Source: Bacillota bacterium
GTDB taxonomy: Bacteria; Bacillota; Limnochordia; Darwinibacteriales; DTU012
Length of the DNA stretch: 64,000 nucleotides
Direction of reading: 5' to 3'
NCBI GenBank assembly: GCA_012837335.1
Contig: DURM01000023.1
Span: 1 to 64,000 of the forward strand
The translations under genes were made by a program, and so were the position numbers. The notes below the pieces were generated by a model. The model did no database searches. It was not told the DNA's origin and saw only the letters and a list, made by a program, of their open reading frames with translations. Shown piece after piece: positions 41,258-50,202 of this stretch (position 1 is the first letter of the stretch; the number at the start of each line of letters is the position of its first letter).

Positions 41258-41281
41258 AAAAAAAGAGGGGAAACTCCCCTC
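41258..41281 (-). terminator. Terminator of the scpA-scpB-DUF2953-gerW unit
   Basis: On the minus strand GAGGGG pairs with CCCCTC around a 5-base loop and is followed by seven T residues. It lies just after the gerW-like stop. Confidence 0.85.
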
Positions 41282-41292
41282 CTGCCGCGGCC

Positions 41293-41682
41293 TTAGATTT
41301 CAAATTGTTTCTGGTCAGCAGTACCCCGAATCTGATCGATTACTTTTGGGATCATGTCTACTAAGCGGTCATAGATGGCAGTATTGTCCACCGGCAGTAG
41401 GCGCACTTCATTATTGCCTACCACAAGAAAGGCTACCGGATTTAACGAAATCCCGCCGCCGCTGCCGCCGCCAAAAGGCAGTTCACCGCCGGAATTGTCG
41501 TTCTGGCCTTGAAATTCTGTTCCCCCGGCTGCAAAGCCAAAGCTGACTCTGCTCACCGGAACGATCACATTCCCATCTGGGGTCTCAACCGGATCACCCA
41601 AAATTGTATTAACATCAACCATTGCTTTGAGGCTTTCCATTGCGGTTTCCATCAGACCTTCAATCGGATGATTCTCTTCCAT
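41293..41682 (-). CDS. ytfJ: GerW family sporulation protein (YtfJ)
   Basis: This 129-residue protein matches the YtfJ/GerW family, made in the forespore and needed for normal germination in Bacillus. The N-terminus HPIEGLMETAMESLKAMVDVNTILGDPV and the PVSRVSFGFAAGG block are characteristic. So is the glycine-rich GGGSGGGISLNPVAFLVV. AAAGGAGG precedes the ATG. It overlaps the DUF2953 gene by 23 bases, a conserved pairing. Confidence 0.93.
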   Translation of the reverse strand: MEENHPIEGLMETAMESLKAMVDVNTILGDPVETPDGNVIVPVSRVSFGFAAGGTEFQGQNDNSGGELPFGGGSGGGISLNPVAFLVVGNNEVRLLPVDNTAIYDRLVDMIPKVIDQIRGTADQKQFEI

Positions 41683-42286
41683 ATCTGCAGCCTCCTTTCC
41701 CCAGCTTCAGTTGTTGTTTGATGTACTTAACAATAATGTGACCGAGACGGATCTTAAATATACAGTGAAACCAGCATTCGAATTGAATCGGTCCAAATAC
41801 GGGTTTAATCTGAATCTGAGGTTGATGGAGAAACCTCACGCGGCTGCCGATAATACTCAGCGCAATCGAGATCAGTCCCCAAGCCGCGCCGGCAGAAATA
41901 CCGGTCAGGGCAGCTTCTCCAGTACTGTATCGCAGTTTAACTTCTAATTTCTCGATTTCTCTTAACAAAAACAAAGCGAGTTTCGATCCGAACTTAATTG
42001 CCCGCGGCAGCGGGGTACTGAGCAGCCTTTTCAGTTTTTCAAGGGATGTGACCGTAAAAACATCCCGGGAAGCCTTGGGAACTTGAATATTTGCCTCTGT
42101 CAGCCAGCGGGTTCCGAGCCGCTCAAGATGTGATACCCGCACTGCAATCGGCAGTTTCCAAATCCAAAAGATTATCTTCCAGCTTCCATTTGTCTGATGC
42201 AGAAGGTATTCCAGTTCTAAGTAAAAGGGCAGCAGGAGCAGGGCCGCGCACAGCGCACCTGCCAATAAAAAAAGACCGAGCAGCAT
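41660..42286 (-). CDS. DUF2953 family membrane-associated protein
   Basis: This 208-residue protein begins with a hydrophobic anchor (LLGLFLLAGALCAALLLLPFYLELEY) and has a second hydrophobic stretch near residues 130-150 (ALTGISAGAAWGLISIAL). A basic, beta-rich tail contains IQIKPVFGPIQFECW. This is the DUF2953 pattern, paired with ytfJ in many spore-formers; the function is unknown. The ATG at 42286 has GGAG nine bases upstream, while an ATG five codons earlier has none. Confidence 0.78.
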   Translation of the reverse strand: MLLGLFLLAGALCAALLLLPFYLELEYLLHQTNGSWKIIFWIWKLPIAVRVSHLERLGTRWLTEANIQVPKASRDVFTVTSLEKLKRLLSTPLPRAIKFGSKLALFLLREIEKLEVKLRYSTGEAALTGISAGAAWGLISIALSIIGSRVRFLHQPQIQIKPVFGPIQFECWFHCIFKIRLGHIIVKYIKQQLKLGKGGCRYGRESSD

Positions 42287-42335
42287 GGCTTCACTCTCCA
42301 TCTCTCGATCTTAATTTTTCAAATTTTGGTTAGGC

Positions 42336-42866
42336 TTATTCATCAGTGCTTGCAAGCTGCGGAAACTCAGAGCGGCGCGGCAGATCATCTAATGATTTTA
42401 GATTAAACTCCAGCAAAAACTTCTCGGTCGTTCCAAACAAGAGCGGCCGACCCGGCCCGTCTTTCCGTCCAACTTCAGCAATTAGTTCCCGCTCCAACAG
42501 AGTATTGATGGCGCTGTCCGCCCGCACTCCCCTGATCTTTTCAATTTCAGCTCGGGTGACCGGCTGTTGATAAGCTATAATTGCCAGTGTTTCTAAAGCG
42601 GGAGCTGATAAGGGTGTGTGGATCACTTTCCGCCCAAGTTTCTCAATCCACTCGCTCAGCTCAGGACGGGTGACGAATTGATATCCTCCCGCCACATTCC
42701 TCAATATAAATCCAGAGTTCCGGTACTTCTCAGCGATATCCTCAACCAATCTGGCTGTGAGTTTCTCATCTATTGCTATAATCTCACTAATTTCTTTTAT
42801 GGTTAGCGGATAAGGGGCAGCAAAAATCAGCCCTTCTATAATCCTGTAGGACTCTTCTAAAGTCAC
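42336..42866 (-). CDS. scpB: Segregation and condensation protein B
   Basis: The product (176 residues) has two winged-helix domains and forms the ScpAB complex with SMC for chromosome compaction. The N-terminal EGLIFAAPYPLTIKEISEII and the conserved LSAPALETLAIIAYQQPVTRAEIEKIRG and KDGPGRPLLFGTTEKFL blocks are present. Four bases separate it from scpA. Confidence 0.96.
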   Translation of the reverse strand: MTLEESYRIIEGLIFAAPYPLTIKEISEIIAIDEKLTARLVEDIAEKYRNSGFILRNVAGGYQFVTRPELSEWIEKLGRKVIHTPLSAPALETLAIIAYQQPVTRAEIEKIRGVRADSAINTLLERELIAEVGRKDGPGRPLLFGTTEKFLLEFNLKSLDDLPRRSEFPQLASTDE

Positions 42867-42870
42867 TTGC

Positions 42871-43587
42871 TTACCTCCTAATCAACCGGATATCACCAAA
42901 ATCATGCTTCTGCACTGCGTTAATCTCCCGCATGCGCACTAATTCCAATACCGCCAAGAATGTCACTACAATAAAAGCCCGATCTCTGTGCACCAGCAAA
43001 TCGCTAAATGAAACACTCTCCTGCTTAAGGAGCGTTAAGCGGATATTGCCAATACATTCAGCTACACTCAGTCCCCGTTTGACATACGATACCTTTTTGC
43101 TTTCTTCTAAAGCGCTCAAAACCTGCGCAAACATATTAGCCAGAGTTCGAGCATCAGCATCTCCAACAGGATTAGCAAAAACTGGTGGTTTCTGCTCACT
43201 AGGTTCAGGATACACCCGTGGAAAAACAGTAATCTGCTCAGCCCGGTTTTTAAGAATTTCGGCAGCTTCTTTATAGAACTTGTACTCTAACAGCTGCATT
43301 ACCAGCTGATCGCGGGGATCCTCTTCATCATCAGTATCATTCTCATCAAGTTTTGGTTTTTTCGGCAGCAGCATCTTCGCCTTAATCTGCAGCAGAGTTG
43401 CTGCCATCACCAAAAAATCGCCGCTCACAACCAAATCAAGCTCCTGCATTCGGCGCAGATAGCCTAAGTAATCCTCGGTAATCTGAGCAATGGGAATATC
43501 CATAATGTCGATCTCAGCTTGATCGATCAGATTCAAAAGCAGGTCGAACGGACCTTCAAACACTTCCAGCTTAACTAAATATCCCAT
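42871..43587 (-). CDS. scpA: Segregation and condensation protein A
   Basis: This 238-residue kleisin bridges the SMC heads. The N-terminus VKLEVFEGPFDLLLNLIDQAEIDI is diagnostic, the middle is acidic (ENDTDDEEDPRDQL), and the C-terminal winged helix contains FLAVLELVRMREI. The ATG at 43587 has an AGGTGG site five bases upstream; an alternative GTG lies three codons earlier. Confidence 0.96.
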   Translation of the reverse strand: MGYLVKLEVFEGPFDLLLNLIDQAEIDIMDIPIAQITEDYLGYLRRMQELDLVVSGDFLVMAATLLQIKAKMLLPKKPKLDENDTDDEEDPRDQLVMQLLEYKFYKEAAEILKNRAEQITVFPRVYPEPSEQKPPVFANPVGDADARTLANMFAQVLSALEESKKVSYVKRGLSVAECIGNIRLTLLKQESVSFSDLLVHRDRAFIVVTFLAVLELVRMREINAVQKHDFGDIRLIRR

Positions 43588-43620
43588 GGCTCCCACCTAT
43601 TTGTCGTTATCGTTTAAAAT

Positions 43621-44262
43621 CTATAATGAAAGCACTTGGATGATCCAAATCAAAAAATTGGCAATCGGACTGACAACCCACATCAGCAAACCGGTCCAAA
43701 CCCCCAGAATCAGGATCAGCGGTGCGTAAGGGGCAATGCGCTCATACTTAATCCGCCATATTAACGGCAGCAGGTTGCCAAGGATCCTCGAACCATCCAG
43801 AGGCGGCAGAGGTACCAGATTAAAGGCCGCTAACCAGATGTTGATCTGGAAATTGATCACTAAAAGCGTATACAAAAGATACCATGTCTGGCCGTTGACA
43901 GGAAGACGCAGTACAAAGACGCTGAGGAGATTTAAGATCCACGCTACAGTAATATTGGCCAATGGACCGGCAACCGCCGTTAAAATTTCATCTCTGCGGC
44001 GATTCTTAAAATACAGGGGATTGATCTGCACCGGCCTGGCCCAGCCAACTCTGAAAAAAACCAACATCAGAATTCCAATTGGATCGAGATGCTTGAGGGG
44101 ATTGAGAGTCAATCTTCCCTGCGCTTTAGGAGTAGGATCGCCAAGCTTGTACGCCACTGCACCGTGAGCTAGCTCGTGAACCGATATGGCAAACAAAGCT
44201 GCAATAACACGGAAAACCAGCTGTTCCAAATTAAGCTGTTGTAAATGCATTCCCAAACCCAT
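43621..44262 (-). CDS. Site-2 protease family membrane protein (M50)
   Basis: The product (213 residues) is an intramembrane zinc metalloprotease-like protein with the active-site motif HELAH (near 29) in SVHELAHGAVAYKLGDPTPK. It also has NPLKHLDPIG and the downstream zinc ligand region NLVPLPPLDGSRIL. It is the small SpoIVFB/YwhC type lacking a PDZ domain. The substrate is unknown. A GGAGG site precedes the ATG. Confidence 0.93.
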   Translation of the reverse strand: MGLGMHLQQLNLEQLVFRVIAALFAISVHELAHGAVAYKLGDPTPKAQGRLTLNPLKHLDPIGILMLVFFRVGWARPVQINPLYFKNRRRDEILTAVAGPLANITVAWILNLLSVFVLRLPVNGQTWYLLYTLLVINFQINIWLAAFNLVPLPPLDGSRILGNLLPLIWRIKYERIAPYAPLILILGVWTGLLMWVVSPIANFLIWIIQVLSL

Positions 44263-44283
44263 GGTTTTTCCTCCTGACTAAAT

Positions 44284-45591
44284 CTAGTCCGACCACCGCG
44301 CGGGAATCCGATGCAGTCTGACTAAGTCCTCATAGCATTCCCGTTCCACCAGAATATCGCTGGTTCCTTTGTAGACAGCAATCAGAGGCAGCCGGGGAAC
44401 AGCGTTATAATTACTGGCCATGACATAGTTGTACGCTCCGGTACTAAAGACAGCCAGCAGATCACCAGGTTCTAAACGGGGCAATTTAATATTATTAATC
44501 AGGACATCGCCGGATTCACAGTATTTTCCCACAACCGTATAGAGTTTCTCCGGCTCCTGATCAGCCTTGTTGACCACCACTGCGTGGTACTTAGCCTGAT
44601 ACAATGCGACTCTGGGATTATCGCCCATGCCGCCATCAACTGCTGCATAGGTGCGACCACCGATATTTTCCTTAATGGAACCAACACGGTAGACAGTAAC
44701 ACCTGCATCCCCCACTAATGAGCGGCCGGGTTCAACCATCACCTTGGGCATGGGGATTCCATGGCTGCCGCAGGCGTCAGCAAGTGATTCTGTCAGCAGA
44801 TCGCCTAAGGCCTGGACCGACGCTGGATGATCCTCGGGCACATACTTAATGCCCAAACCACCGCCCAGATCCAGTTCACTAAGTCTAATACCAAGCTTCG
44901 CAGCTTCTGCCATTAAACCAACCATGACCTCCACAGTCTTCGCATAGCTCTCCAACTCAAAAATTTGCGAGCCGATGTGGCAGTGCAGTCCCCTTAAATT
45001 CAAATTCGGCGCAGCAGCCGCTTTTTTGACTGCATCTACAGCTTGGTTGTGGGCGATGCTGATCCCAAACTTAGAATCAAGCTGGCCGGTTTGAATATAG
45101 GTGTGGGTATGCGCTTCAACACCAGGGATAATCCGCAGCAGAATATCTGCCTTGCGGCCTAGTTTTTCCGCTAAACCTGATAACACCTCAAGCTCATAGA
45201 GATTATCAACTACGATTCTGCCAACTCCTGCCTGAAGTGCCGACTCCAATTCGGCAGGGGACTTATTATTCCCGTGGAAATAAATCCGTTCCGGCGGAAA
45301 TCCGGCCTGTAAAGCAATATAGAGCTCACCGCCGCTGACCACGTCAAGGGAAAGCCCTTGATTCGCCATAAATCTAGCGATACCCACCGTTAATAATGCC
45401 TTACCGGCATAGATAATCTCGCAGTTAGGCAGTTTGCTGAAAGCCTGTTTATATCGATTAATATTGCTGACTAGTCTTTCTTCATCTAAAAGATAAAATG
45501 GAGTTCCATACTGGGAAGCCAAATCGACTAAGTCGCAGCCTCCGATCACAAGGTGTCCGGCCTGATTAATATGTTCTGTCCAGAAATTCAA
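44284..45591 (-). CDS. lysA: Diaminopimelate decarboxylase
   Basis: This 435-residue PLP enzyme makes lysine from meso-diaminopimelate, the last step of lysine synthesis. The PLP lysine is in IYAGKALL (near 62). HCHIGSQIFE, the GGGLGIKY loop and EPGRSLVGDAG are all present, and YCESGDVL near the C-terminus supplies the partner-subunit active-site Cys. The start is TTG with GGGGAGGAG five bases upstream. No lysine riboswitch is visible upstream. Confidence 0.96.
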   Translation of the reverse strand: MNFWTEHINQAGHLVIGGCDLVDLASQYGTPFYLLDEERLVSNINRYKQAFSKLPNCEIIYAGKALLTVGIARFMANQGLSLDVVSGGELYIALQAGFPPERIYFHGNNKSPAELESALQAGVGRIVVDNLYELEVLSGLAEKLGRKADILLRIIPGVEAHTHTYIQTGQLDSKFGISIAHNQAVDAVKKAAAAPNLNLRGLHCHIGSQIFELESYAKTVEVMVGLMAEAAKLGIRLSELDLGGGLGIKYVPEDHPASVQALGDLLTESLADACGSHGIPMPKVMVEPGRSLVGDAGVTVYRVGSIKENIGGRTYAAVDGGMGDNPRVALYQAKYHAVVVNKADQEPEKLYTVVGKYCESGDVLINNIKLPRLEPGDLLAVFSTGAYNYVMASNYNAVPRLPLIAVYKGTSDILVERECYEDLVRLHRIPARWSD

Positions 45592-45612
45592 ATTGGCTCC
45601 TCCCCAACCATC

Positions 45613-45640
45613 TAAATATAAACCCCCGCTTGGGCGGGGG
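45613..45640 (-). terminator. Terminator between the activase cluster and lysA
   Basis: On the minus strand CCCCCGC pairs with GCGGGGG (45623-45629 with 45634-45640) around a 4-base loop and is followed by TTTATATTT. It probably ends the activase transcript just before lysA. Confidence 0.7.
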
Positions 45641-45681
45641 ATGAAACATCAATAATCGATAGTAATATTTTAGCACAAGAG

Positions 45682-46671
45682 TTAAGAGATAGCAAGACGA
45701 GAGCTTGATTCCATGCCGCTTTGGACCTTGCCACATCGCGATCCCCAGCTGGCAATGATCTGACCGTCGCGCAGGATATCGACAATTTCACAGTGATTGG
45801 CACAATCTTGGCAGATCCAGCTGCGGTTTTCGAACACACTGTCAACCATTTGAAAACCATAGAAGTTTGTCTGACTGCCTCTGCTGATCTGTTCATGAGC
45901 TAAAAGCGCAGCTCCAATAGCTCCCATTACATCAAAGTGAGCAGGAACAAGCACTTCTGCGTTTAAGGCCTCCTGAAGAGCGCGGCGCATCCCTTTATTG
46001 GCTGCTACACCACCTTGAAAGAGTATCTTCTCCTTTATTTCCTTGCCCTTACCGACATTATTCAGGTAATTGCGGACCATCGCATCACAGAGACCAGCAA
46101 GAATATCCGCAATACCGTGCCCGAGCTGCTGTTTGTGAATCATATCCGATTCTGCAAAAACAGTACACCGGCCGGCAATCCGCACCGGGCTGCGGCTTTG
46201 AAGGGCAATATCACCAAATTTCTCAATGGGAATATTAAGGCGACCTGCCTGCTGGTCGAGAAAGGAACCTGTACCCGCAGCGCAGACTGTATTCATGGCA
46301 AAATCTGTAACCACTTGGTCCCGCAGAATGATTATTTTTGAATCCTGTCCCCCAATCTCGATAATGGTCTGGACATCCGGTTCTTGATGGAGAGCTGCAA
46401 GGGCGTGAGCTGTGATCTCATTTTTTACTACATCCGCCCCCAGCATCACTCCGGCTAACTGGCGAGCGCTTCCGGTAGTTCCGACACCAACAACCTGCCA
46501 GGAGCCCTGCTTCGCAATCTGCTCTACAGCTTTCTGGAGCGCTTGAATTGGACGTCCTTGGGTTCGGCAGTAAATCTTGCTGATTACCTCCAAGCTGGAT
46601 GCATCCAAAACCACGAGATTAGTGCTGACCGATCCAACGTCAACGCCGAGATAAACTGAGTGGTTTTCCAA
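45682..46671 (-). CDS. 2-hydroxyacyl-CoA dehydratase activase-like ATPase (HgdC/BadF type)
   Basis: The product (329 residues) resembles the ASKHA-fold activators that use ATP to drive one electron into 2-hydroxyacyl-CoA dehydratases or benzoyl-CoA reductases. Visible are YLGVDVGSVSTNLVVLD (phosphate 1), the TTGSAR loop, IEIGGQDSKII (phosphate 2), and the two cluster cysteines in NTVCAAGTGSFLDQQAGRL and GRCTVFAESDMI. An extra C-terminal segment carries ICQDCANHCEI, a CX2CX3C motif not found in simple HgdC proteins but common in large fused activase-like proteins. The TTG at 46671 is chosen from the AAGGGGG site; longer starts overlap the upstream gene more. It is the last of three overlapping genes. 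Confidence 0.83.
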   Translation of the reverse strand: MENHSVYLGVDVGSVSTNLVVLDASSLEVISKIYCRTQGRPIQALQKAVEQIAKQGSWQVVGVGTTGSARQLAGVMLGADVVKNEITAHALAALHQEPDVQTIIEIGGQDSKIIILRDQVVTDFAMNTVCAAGTGSFLDQQAGRLNIPIEKFGDIALQSRSPVRIAGRCTVFAESDMIHKQQLGHGIADILAGLCDAMVRNYLNNVGKGKEIKEKILFQGGVAANKGMRRALQEALNAEVLVPAHFDVMGAIGAALLAHEQISRGSQTNFYGFQMVDSVFENRSWICQDCANHCEIVDILRDGQIIASWGSRCGKVQSGMESSSRLAIS

Positions 46672-47767
46672 GTTCCTGTCCCCCTTCTGCCCGTTTGGCA
46701 TGTCTGGCCAATAGATCCACAAAGGCCTCCAACCTCGTTTGAAATCCAGCTTCCCCGGTGTGCTCATCCACAACCAGTGACAGTACCGGAGTCTGATAAT
46801 CAGCTGCTACACGAGGCAGAATCGATTGGGCAATAATTTCAGGCATACAGGTAAACGGCAGAATATGAACAATCCCATCGAATTTTTGCTCAGCTAGTTT
46901 CACAGTCTGAGCCACAGAATCTAAGCCGTGGCCGCCTACCGATGCGTGCAGATAACCCCGGGCTTGGTTAATCAGCGGTTTATTGCTGTATAAGCCTAAG
47001 GACGATAGGATCACATGGTTCTTCAGCCACCTGACCAAACTGACAGTGCGGTATACTTCAGATCCCAGATGACCTAAACGTTCTTCTAAGTCTAGGTTCG
47101 AAAAATGGTCGAGAATAGTGTAAATTTCACCTACAATGCCGATTTTAAGCCGCACATTTTTGGTCTTGTCAGCTGCGTCAAGCAGAGCTTCACATCCCTG
47201 CCGGCACACTCGCCGGATCCCAGTTATAGTATTTGCATCGCGCAAGTCCTGCAAAATCTTCTCCAACAGCCTACTGGTAATTCTGGGTTCTGATTCCCGC
47301 GGGCGAACATAGTGAGAGGTGCGTTCGAGCTTTTCTACTGCGACTAACTTTTCCCAAGCAAGAACGAGGCCCCTTAAAAGTGCCCTAATGCCCCTCTTTT
47401 TAATTAAAGGCAGCACTTGGGACTTCAGTTTTGCAAAATCCTCTTTAGGATGATCAAGCACAATAAAATCAACCTGTTTGCCCAAATCACTCAGGATTTC
47501 TTCCTGCAGCGCTGCATAGTACCCGAGGCGGCAGGGTCCTCTGCCTCCTACCATCAGGATTGTATCTGCTCCCAGCTCAACTGCTTCCAGGAAGTTTCCG
47601 ATCCCAAGTTTAAGGGGCAGACAAACTGTTTCCGGGCTGTATTTCGTTCCCAAAGTAAGCGTCCGCTTGCTGCTTTGAGGCGGAATAATAAAATCATGGC
47701 CAAGTTCGTTTAGCAGTGCTTCAACCGCAATATAGACATTACCCATGTGCGGAACAGTGATTTTCAC
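46640..47767 (-). CDS. Activase-associated protein, DUF2229/CoA-activase-related (COG3580-type)
   Basis: The product (375 residues) begins KITVPHMGNVYIAVEALLNELGHDFIIPP and contains YSPETVCLPLKLGIGNFLEAVELGAD and GGRGPCRLGYYAALQEEIL. It ends with the HILPFTCMPEIIAQSILPRVA and LVVDEHTGEAGFQTRLEAFVDLL blocks. These match the C-terminal halves of large acyl-CoA dehydratase activase-related proteins, with conserved cysteines that could carry an iron-sulfur cluster. The reaction is unknown. The GTG at 47767 has GAGGAGG upstream; the longer frame overlaps its neighbour by more than 100 bases. Confidence 0.75.
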   Translation of the reverse strand: MKITVPHMGNVYIAVEALLNELGHDFIIPPQSSKRTLTLGTKYSPETVCLPLKLGIGNFLEAVELGADTILMVGGRGPCRLGYYAALQEEILSDLGKQVDFIVLDHPKEDFAKLKSQVLPLIKKRGIRALLRGLVLAWEKLVAVEKLERTSHYVRPRESEPRITSRLLEKILQDLRDANTITGIRRVCRQGCEALLDAADKTKNVRLKIGIVGEIYTILDHFSNLDLEERLGHLGSEVYRTVSLVRWLKNHVILSSLGLYSNKPLINQARGYLHASVGGHGLDSVAQTVKLAEQKFDGIVHILPFTCMPEIIAQSILPRVAADYQTPVLSLVVDEHTGEAGFQTRLEAFVDLLARHAKRAEGGQELGKPLSLSRR

Positions 47768-48674
47768 GGTTTTTCCTCCTCTGCAGCAGATCGACAAAGG
47801 CATCGATTCTGGTGACAACGCCAGCCTGTCCTGTATGTTCATCAAGACTGATCAGCAGATGGGGAATCTGGCTGCGGCGGCAGTATCGCTCCACCAAGTC
47901 GATGGTAAACGAGTCAGTTCCACAGGCAAAAGACATCAGCGATACGATCCCATCAACTCTGGCAGCAAAGTAGTTTGCCGCCCCTAGGATACGTTTACCT
48001 GAAGTCCAAAACATCCGTTTCTTAAGAAAACTACTATTAGCCTTAAGCGTCTCCCCATCTAAATTTTCGACCGCAACTGTAATACATCCAGCCTGCTCAA
48101 GTCTTTTTTTAATCCCCATCGATACAAACTCATCATGGATCAAATACTCATGCCCGAGGATGCCGATCTGCAGTTTGTCCTCTGATCGGCATTCTTTTAT
48201 TATTTGATTGTGTTCATACTCATGCTGCTGATAAATCCCGTCATAATAAGCGCGGAGCACCTTTGGCAGAGGAGCAAAGCGCAGTCCCAAGTTCAGGTAG
48301 GTTCGCATTATCCTGAGTGACCCGCGGCGTCCATCGATTGTCGGGGACAGCATTGGCGGCAGCTGCGGGATGCTGCTCGCAACAATATCAGGGAGACCCA
48401 TGAACTTGGGACAGATGTATTCCGCCTTTTCTACACTGATAATATAAGGTATGAAGAGAAGGTCTATGTTTTTCTCGATCAGGTTTTGAACATGCCCAAT
48501 GAATACCTTAACCGGAAGACATATGCCATCAACCGCTGCGGCTTGGCCAAAGTCGAGAATTTGCTTAGTCGTGGGATCGGAAACAACCACTTTCAGCCCC
48601 AAGCCCTGAAAAAAGGCCTGCCAAAACGGAAAATAGCGGTAGTAATATAATCCTCTTGCGATTCCCACTCTCAT
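47739..48674 (-). CDS. DUF2229 (CoA-enzyme activase-related) protein
   Basis: The product (about 311 residues) starts RVGIARGLYYYRYFPFWQAFFQGLG, the signature of DUF2229. It continues with VDGICLPVKVFIGHV, an EYICPKFMGLPDI block, and a C-terminal SLMSFACGTDSFTIDLVERY with LISLDEHTGQAGVVTRIDAF. The final block parallels the neighbouring protein, suggesting an old duplication. It is the first gene of the three, each overlapping the next by about 30 bases, so they are translationally coupled and probably form one complex. The ATG at 48674 has GGGGG six bases upstream. Confidence 0.78.
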   Translation of the reverse strand: MRVGIARGLYYYRYFPFWQAFFQGLGLKVVVSDPTTKQILDFGQAAAVDGICLPVKVFIGHVQNLIEKNIDLLFIPYIISVEKAEYICPKFMGLPDIVASSIPQLPPMLSPTIDGRRGSLRIMRTYLNLGLRFAPLPKVLRAYYDGIYQQHEYEHNQIIKECRSEDKLQIGILGHEYLIHDEFVSMGIKKRLEQAGCITVAVENLDGETLKANSSFLKKRMFWTSGKRILGAANYFAARVDGIVSLMSFACGTDSFTIDLVERYCRRSQIPHLLISLDEHTGQAGVVTRIDAFVDLLQRRKNRENHCSAHG

Positions 48675-48689
48675 ATCCATCCCCCCGGA

Positions 48690-50147
48690 TTATTTACTGC
48701 GGACATCGCGATCTTTGTCTTTAGCAATTGCTTTCGGGCGCATAGTGATATTCGGTATTGGATAGCGGAAAATAATCCGCAGCAAGGCCGGTCCATTAAA
48801 GGGAACCAGAGGCCACAAGTACGGCAGTCCAAACGATTTTGTCAGCCCAAAAATTAAAAATGTGACTAAAATACTTATCCCGAATCCAATCCAGTGAAAC
48901 AGGAATGTGCTGAACAAAATCAGAAAGCGAAACAGCCGCAGTGCCCAGGCAAACTCGAGGCTGGGGGTGCCGAAAGTACCGATCGCTACAACCGCGATAT
49001 AAAGAATCGTTTCCGGAACAAAAATCCCTACCGTAACTGCCAAATCTCCCAAAAGAATTGCCCCTACAATACCAAGAGAGGTTGCCAGCGCATTGGGGGT
49101 ATGGACTAAGGCGATTCGAATCATATCCAAGCCCATCTCCAGAATAACAAACTGAAACCACAGCGGCACCACACTTTCTTCGGTTGGACCCAACCAGCTC
49201 AGCCAATCCGGCAGATTTGGAGTATGAACTAGCGCGTACCATACCGGGATCAGCAGCATAGACAAAATAATACCCATGGTTCTAACCCACCGCAGATAAG
49301 TTCCTACCGGAGGGTTTTGAAAGTATTCCTCAGCGTGTTGGGTAAAATGCCAGGCTGTTACCGGCACTATCATCGCAAAAGGTGACGTATCAACAAAGAT
49401 GCAGACATGACCTTCATACATATGGGCAGCGGCAACGTCCGGTCGCTCTGTGTAGCGGGTTACCGGCAGAGGATTAATTGATGTGCCGAGAATATACTCC
49501 TCTAGGTTCTTACCTCCCATGGGCAGCGCATCCCGTTTGATGTGGGAAATTCTCTTTTTAACCTCTTTTACTAAACCCGCATCAGCTATATCTGCAATGT
49601 AGCCGATAAAAACGTCAGTTTTGGAACGCTGACCTACCTGCATTGCTTCAAAACGCAGTTTAGGATCGCGAATCCGGCGGCGCACCAGATTGGTATTGAA
49701 GATTGCTGTTTCCACAAATCCTTCATGAGAGCCGCGGGTAACCCGCTCCAAATCAGGTTCTTCTACTCCTCTGACCGGATACTCCCGCACATCAATAACC
49801 ACAGCGCTGGTCAAACCATCCACCAGCATCAGCATCGGACCGGCCAACAGCTGGTCGATCCCCTCCTCCAAATCATCAGTTGTATCCACCTCAAAATAGG
49901 GGAGATAGCGGGTAAGAATCTTTTCTATCCCGTTAACCCCTAACTGCCCCCGCGGTACATCCATGAGGGATTTCATGATCGCAGAAGTTTCCCGGTCTTT
50001 AACAAACCCATCGATAAATATCAGCGCGGCATCACGCTCACCGATACAAATTTCCCGTACAATAATATCAAATGTGATGCCAATACCCAGCTTTTCCTTT
50101 AAATACTCCAAATTCTGCTTCAAGTTTTTTTCAACTGGTACCGCCAT
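48690..50147 (-). CDS. spoVAF: Spore germination protein SpoVAF (GerA family)
   Basis: This 485-residue protein has a large N-terminal soluble domain (about 1-280) and a C-terminal membrane domain with about five helices, like GerA-type A subunits. The motifs AIFNTNLVRRRIRDPKLRFE, TDVFIGYIADIA, SINPLPVTRYTERPDVAAAHMYEGH and PPVGTYLRWVR are typical of SpoVAF. It helps release dipicolinic acid and ions during germination in Bacillus. Here it stands without the other spoVA genes. AAGGGG precedes the ATG. Confidence 0.9.
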   Translation of the reverse strand: MAVPVEKNLKQNLEYLKEKLGIGITFDIIVREICIGERDAALIFIDGFVKDRETSAIMKSLMDVPRGQLGVNGIEKILTRYLPYFEVDTTDDLEEGIDQLLAGPMLMLVDGLTSAVVIDVREYPVRGVEEPDLERVTRGSHEGFVETAIFNTNLVRRRIRDPKLRFEAMQVGQRSKTDVFIGYIADIADAGLVKEVKKRISHIKRDALPMGGKNLEEYILGTSINPLPVTRYTERPDVAAAHMYEGHVCIFVDTSPFAMIVPVTAWHFTQHAEEYFQNPPVGTYLRWVRTMGIILSMLLIPVWYALVHTPNLPDWLSWLGPTEESVVPLWFQFVILEMGLDMIRIALVHTPNALATSLGIVGAILLGDLAVTVGIFVPETILYIAVVAIGTFGTPSLEFAWALRLFRFLILFSTFLFHWIGFGISILVTFLIFGLTKSFGLPYLWPLVPFNGPALLRIIFRYPIPNITMRPKAIAKDKDRDVRSK

Positions 50148-50173
50148 AGCATATCCCCTTATCCATGCTTTAT

Positions 50174-50202
50174 AAAAAGCGCCTGTAAAAATGGCGCTTT
50201 TT
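50174..50202 (-). terminator. Terminator after the holin-like gene
   Basis: On the minus strand AAAAAGCGCC pairs with GGCGCTTTTT (50174-50183 with 50193-50202). The stop codon of the holin-like gene is inside the stem. Confidence 0.85.

Noticed and set aside
45592-45681. Lysine riboswitch upstream of lysA
   Set aside because: The gap is only about 90 bases and holds a simple GC-rich terminator hairpin, too small for the lysine aptamer.
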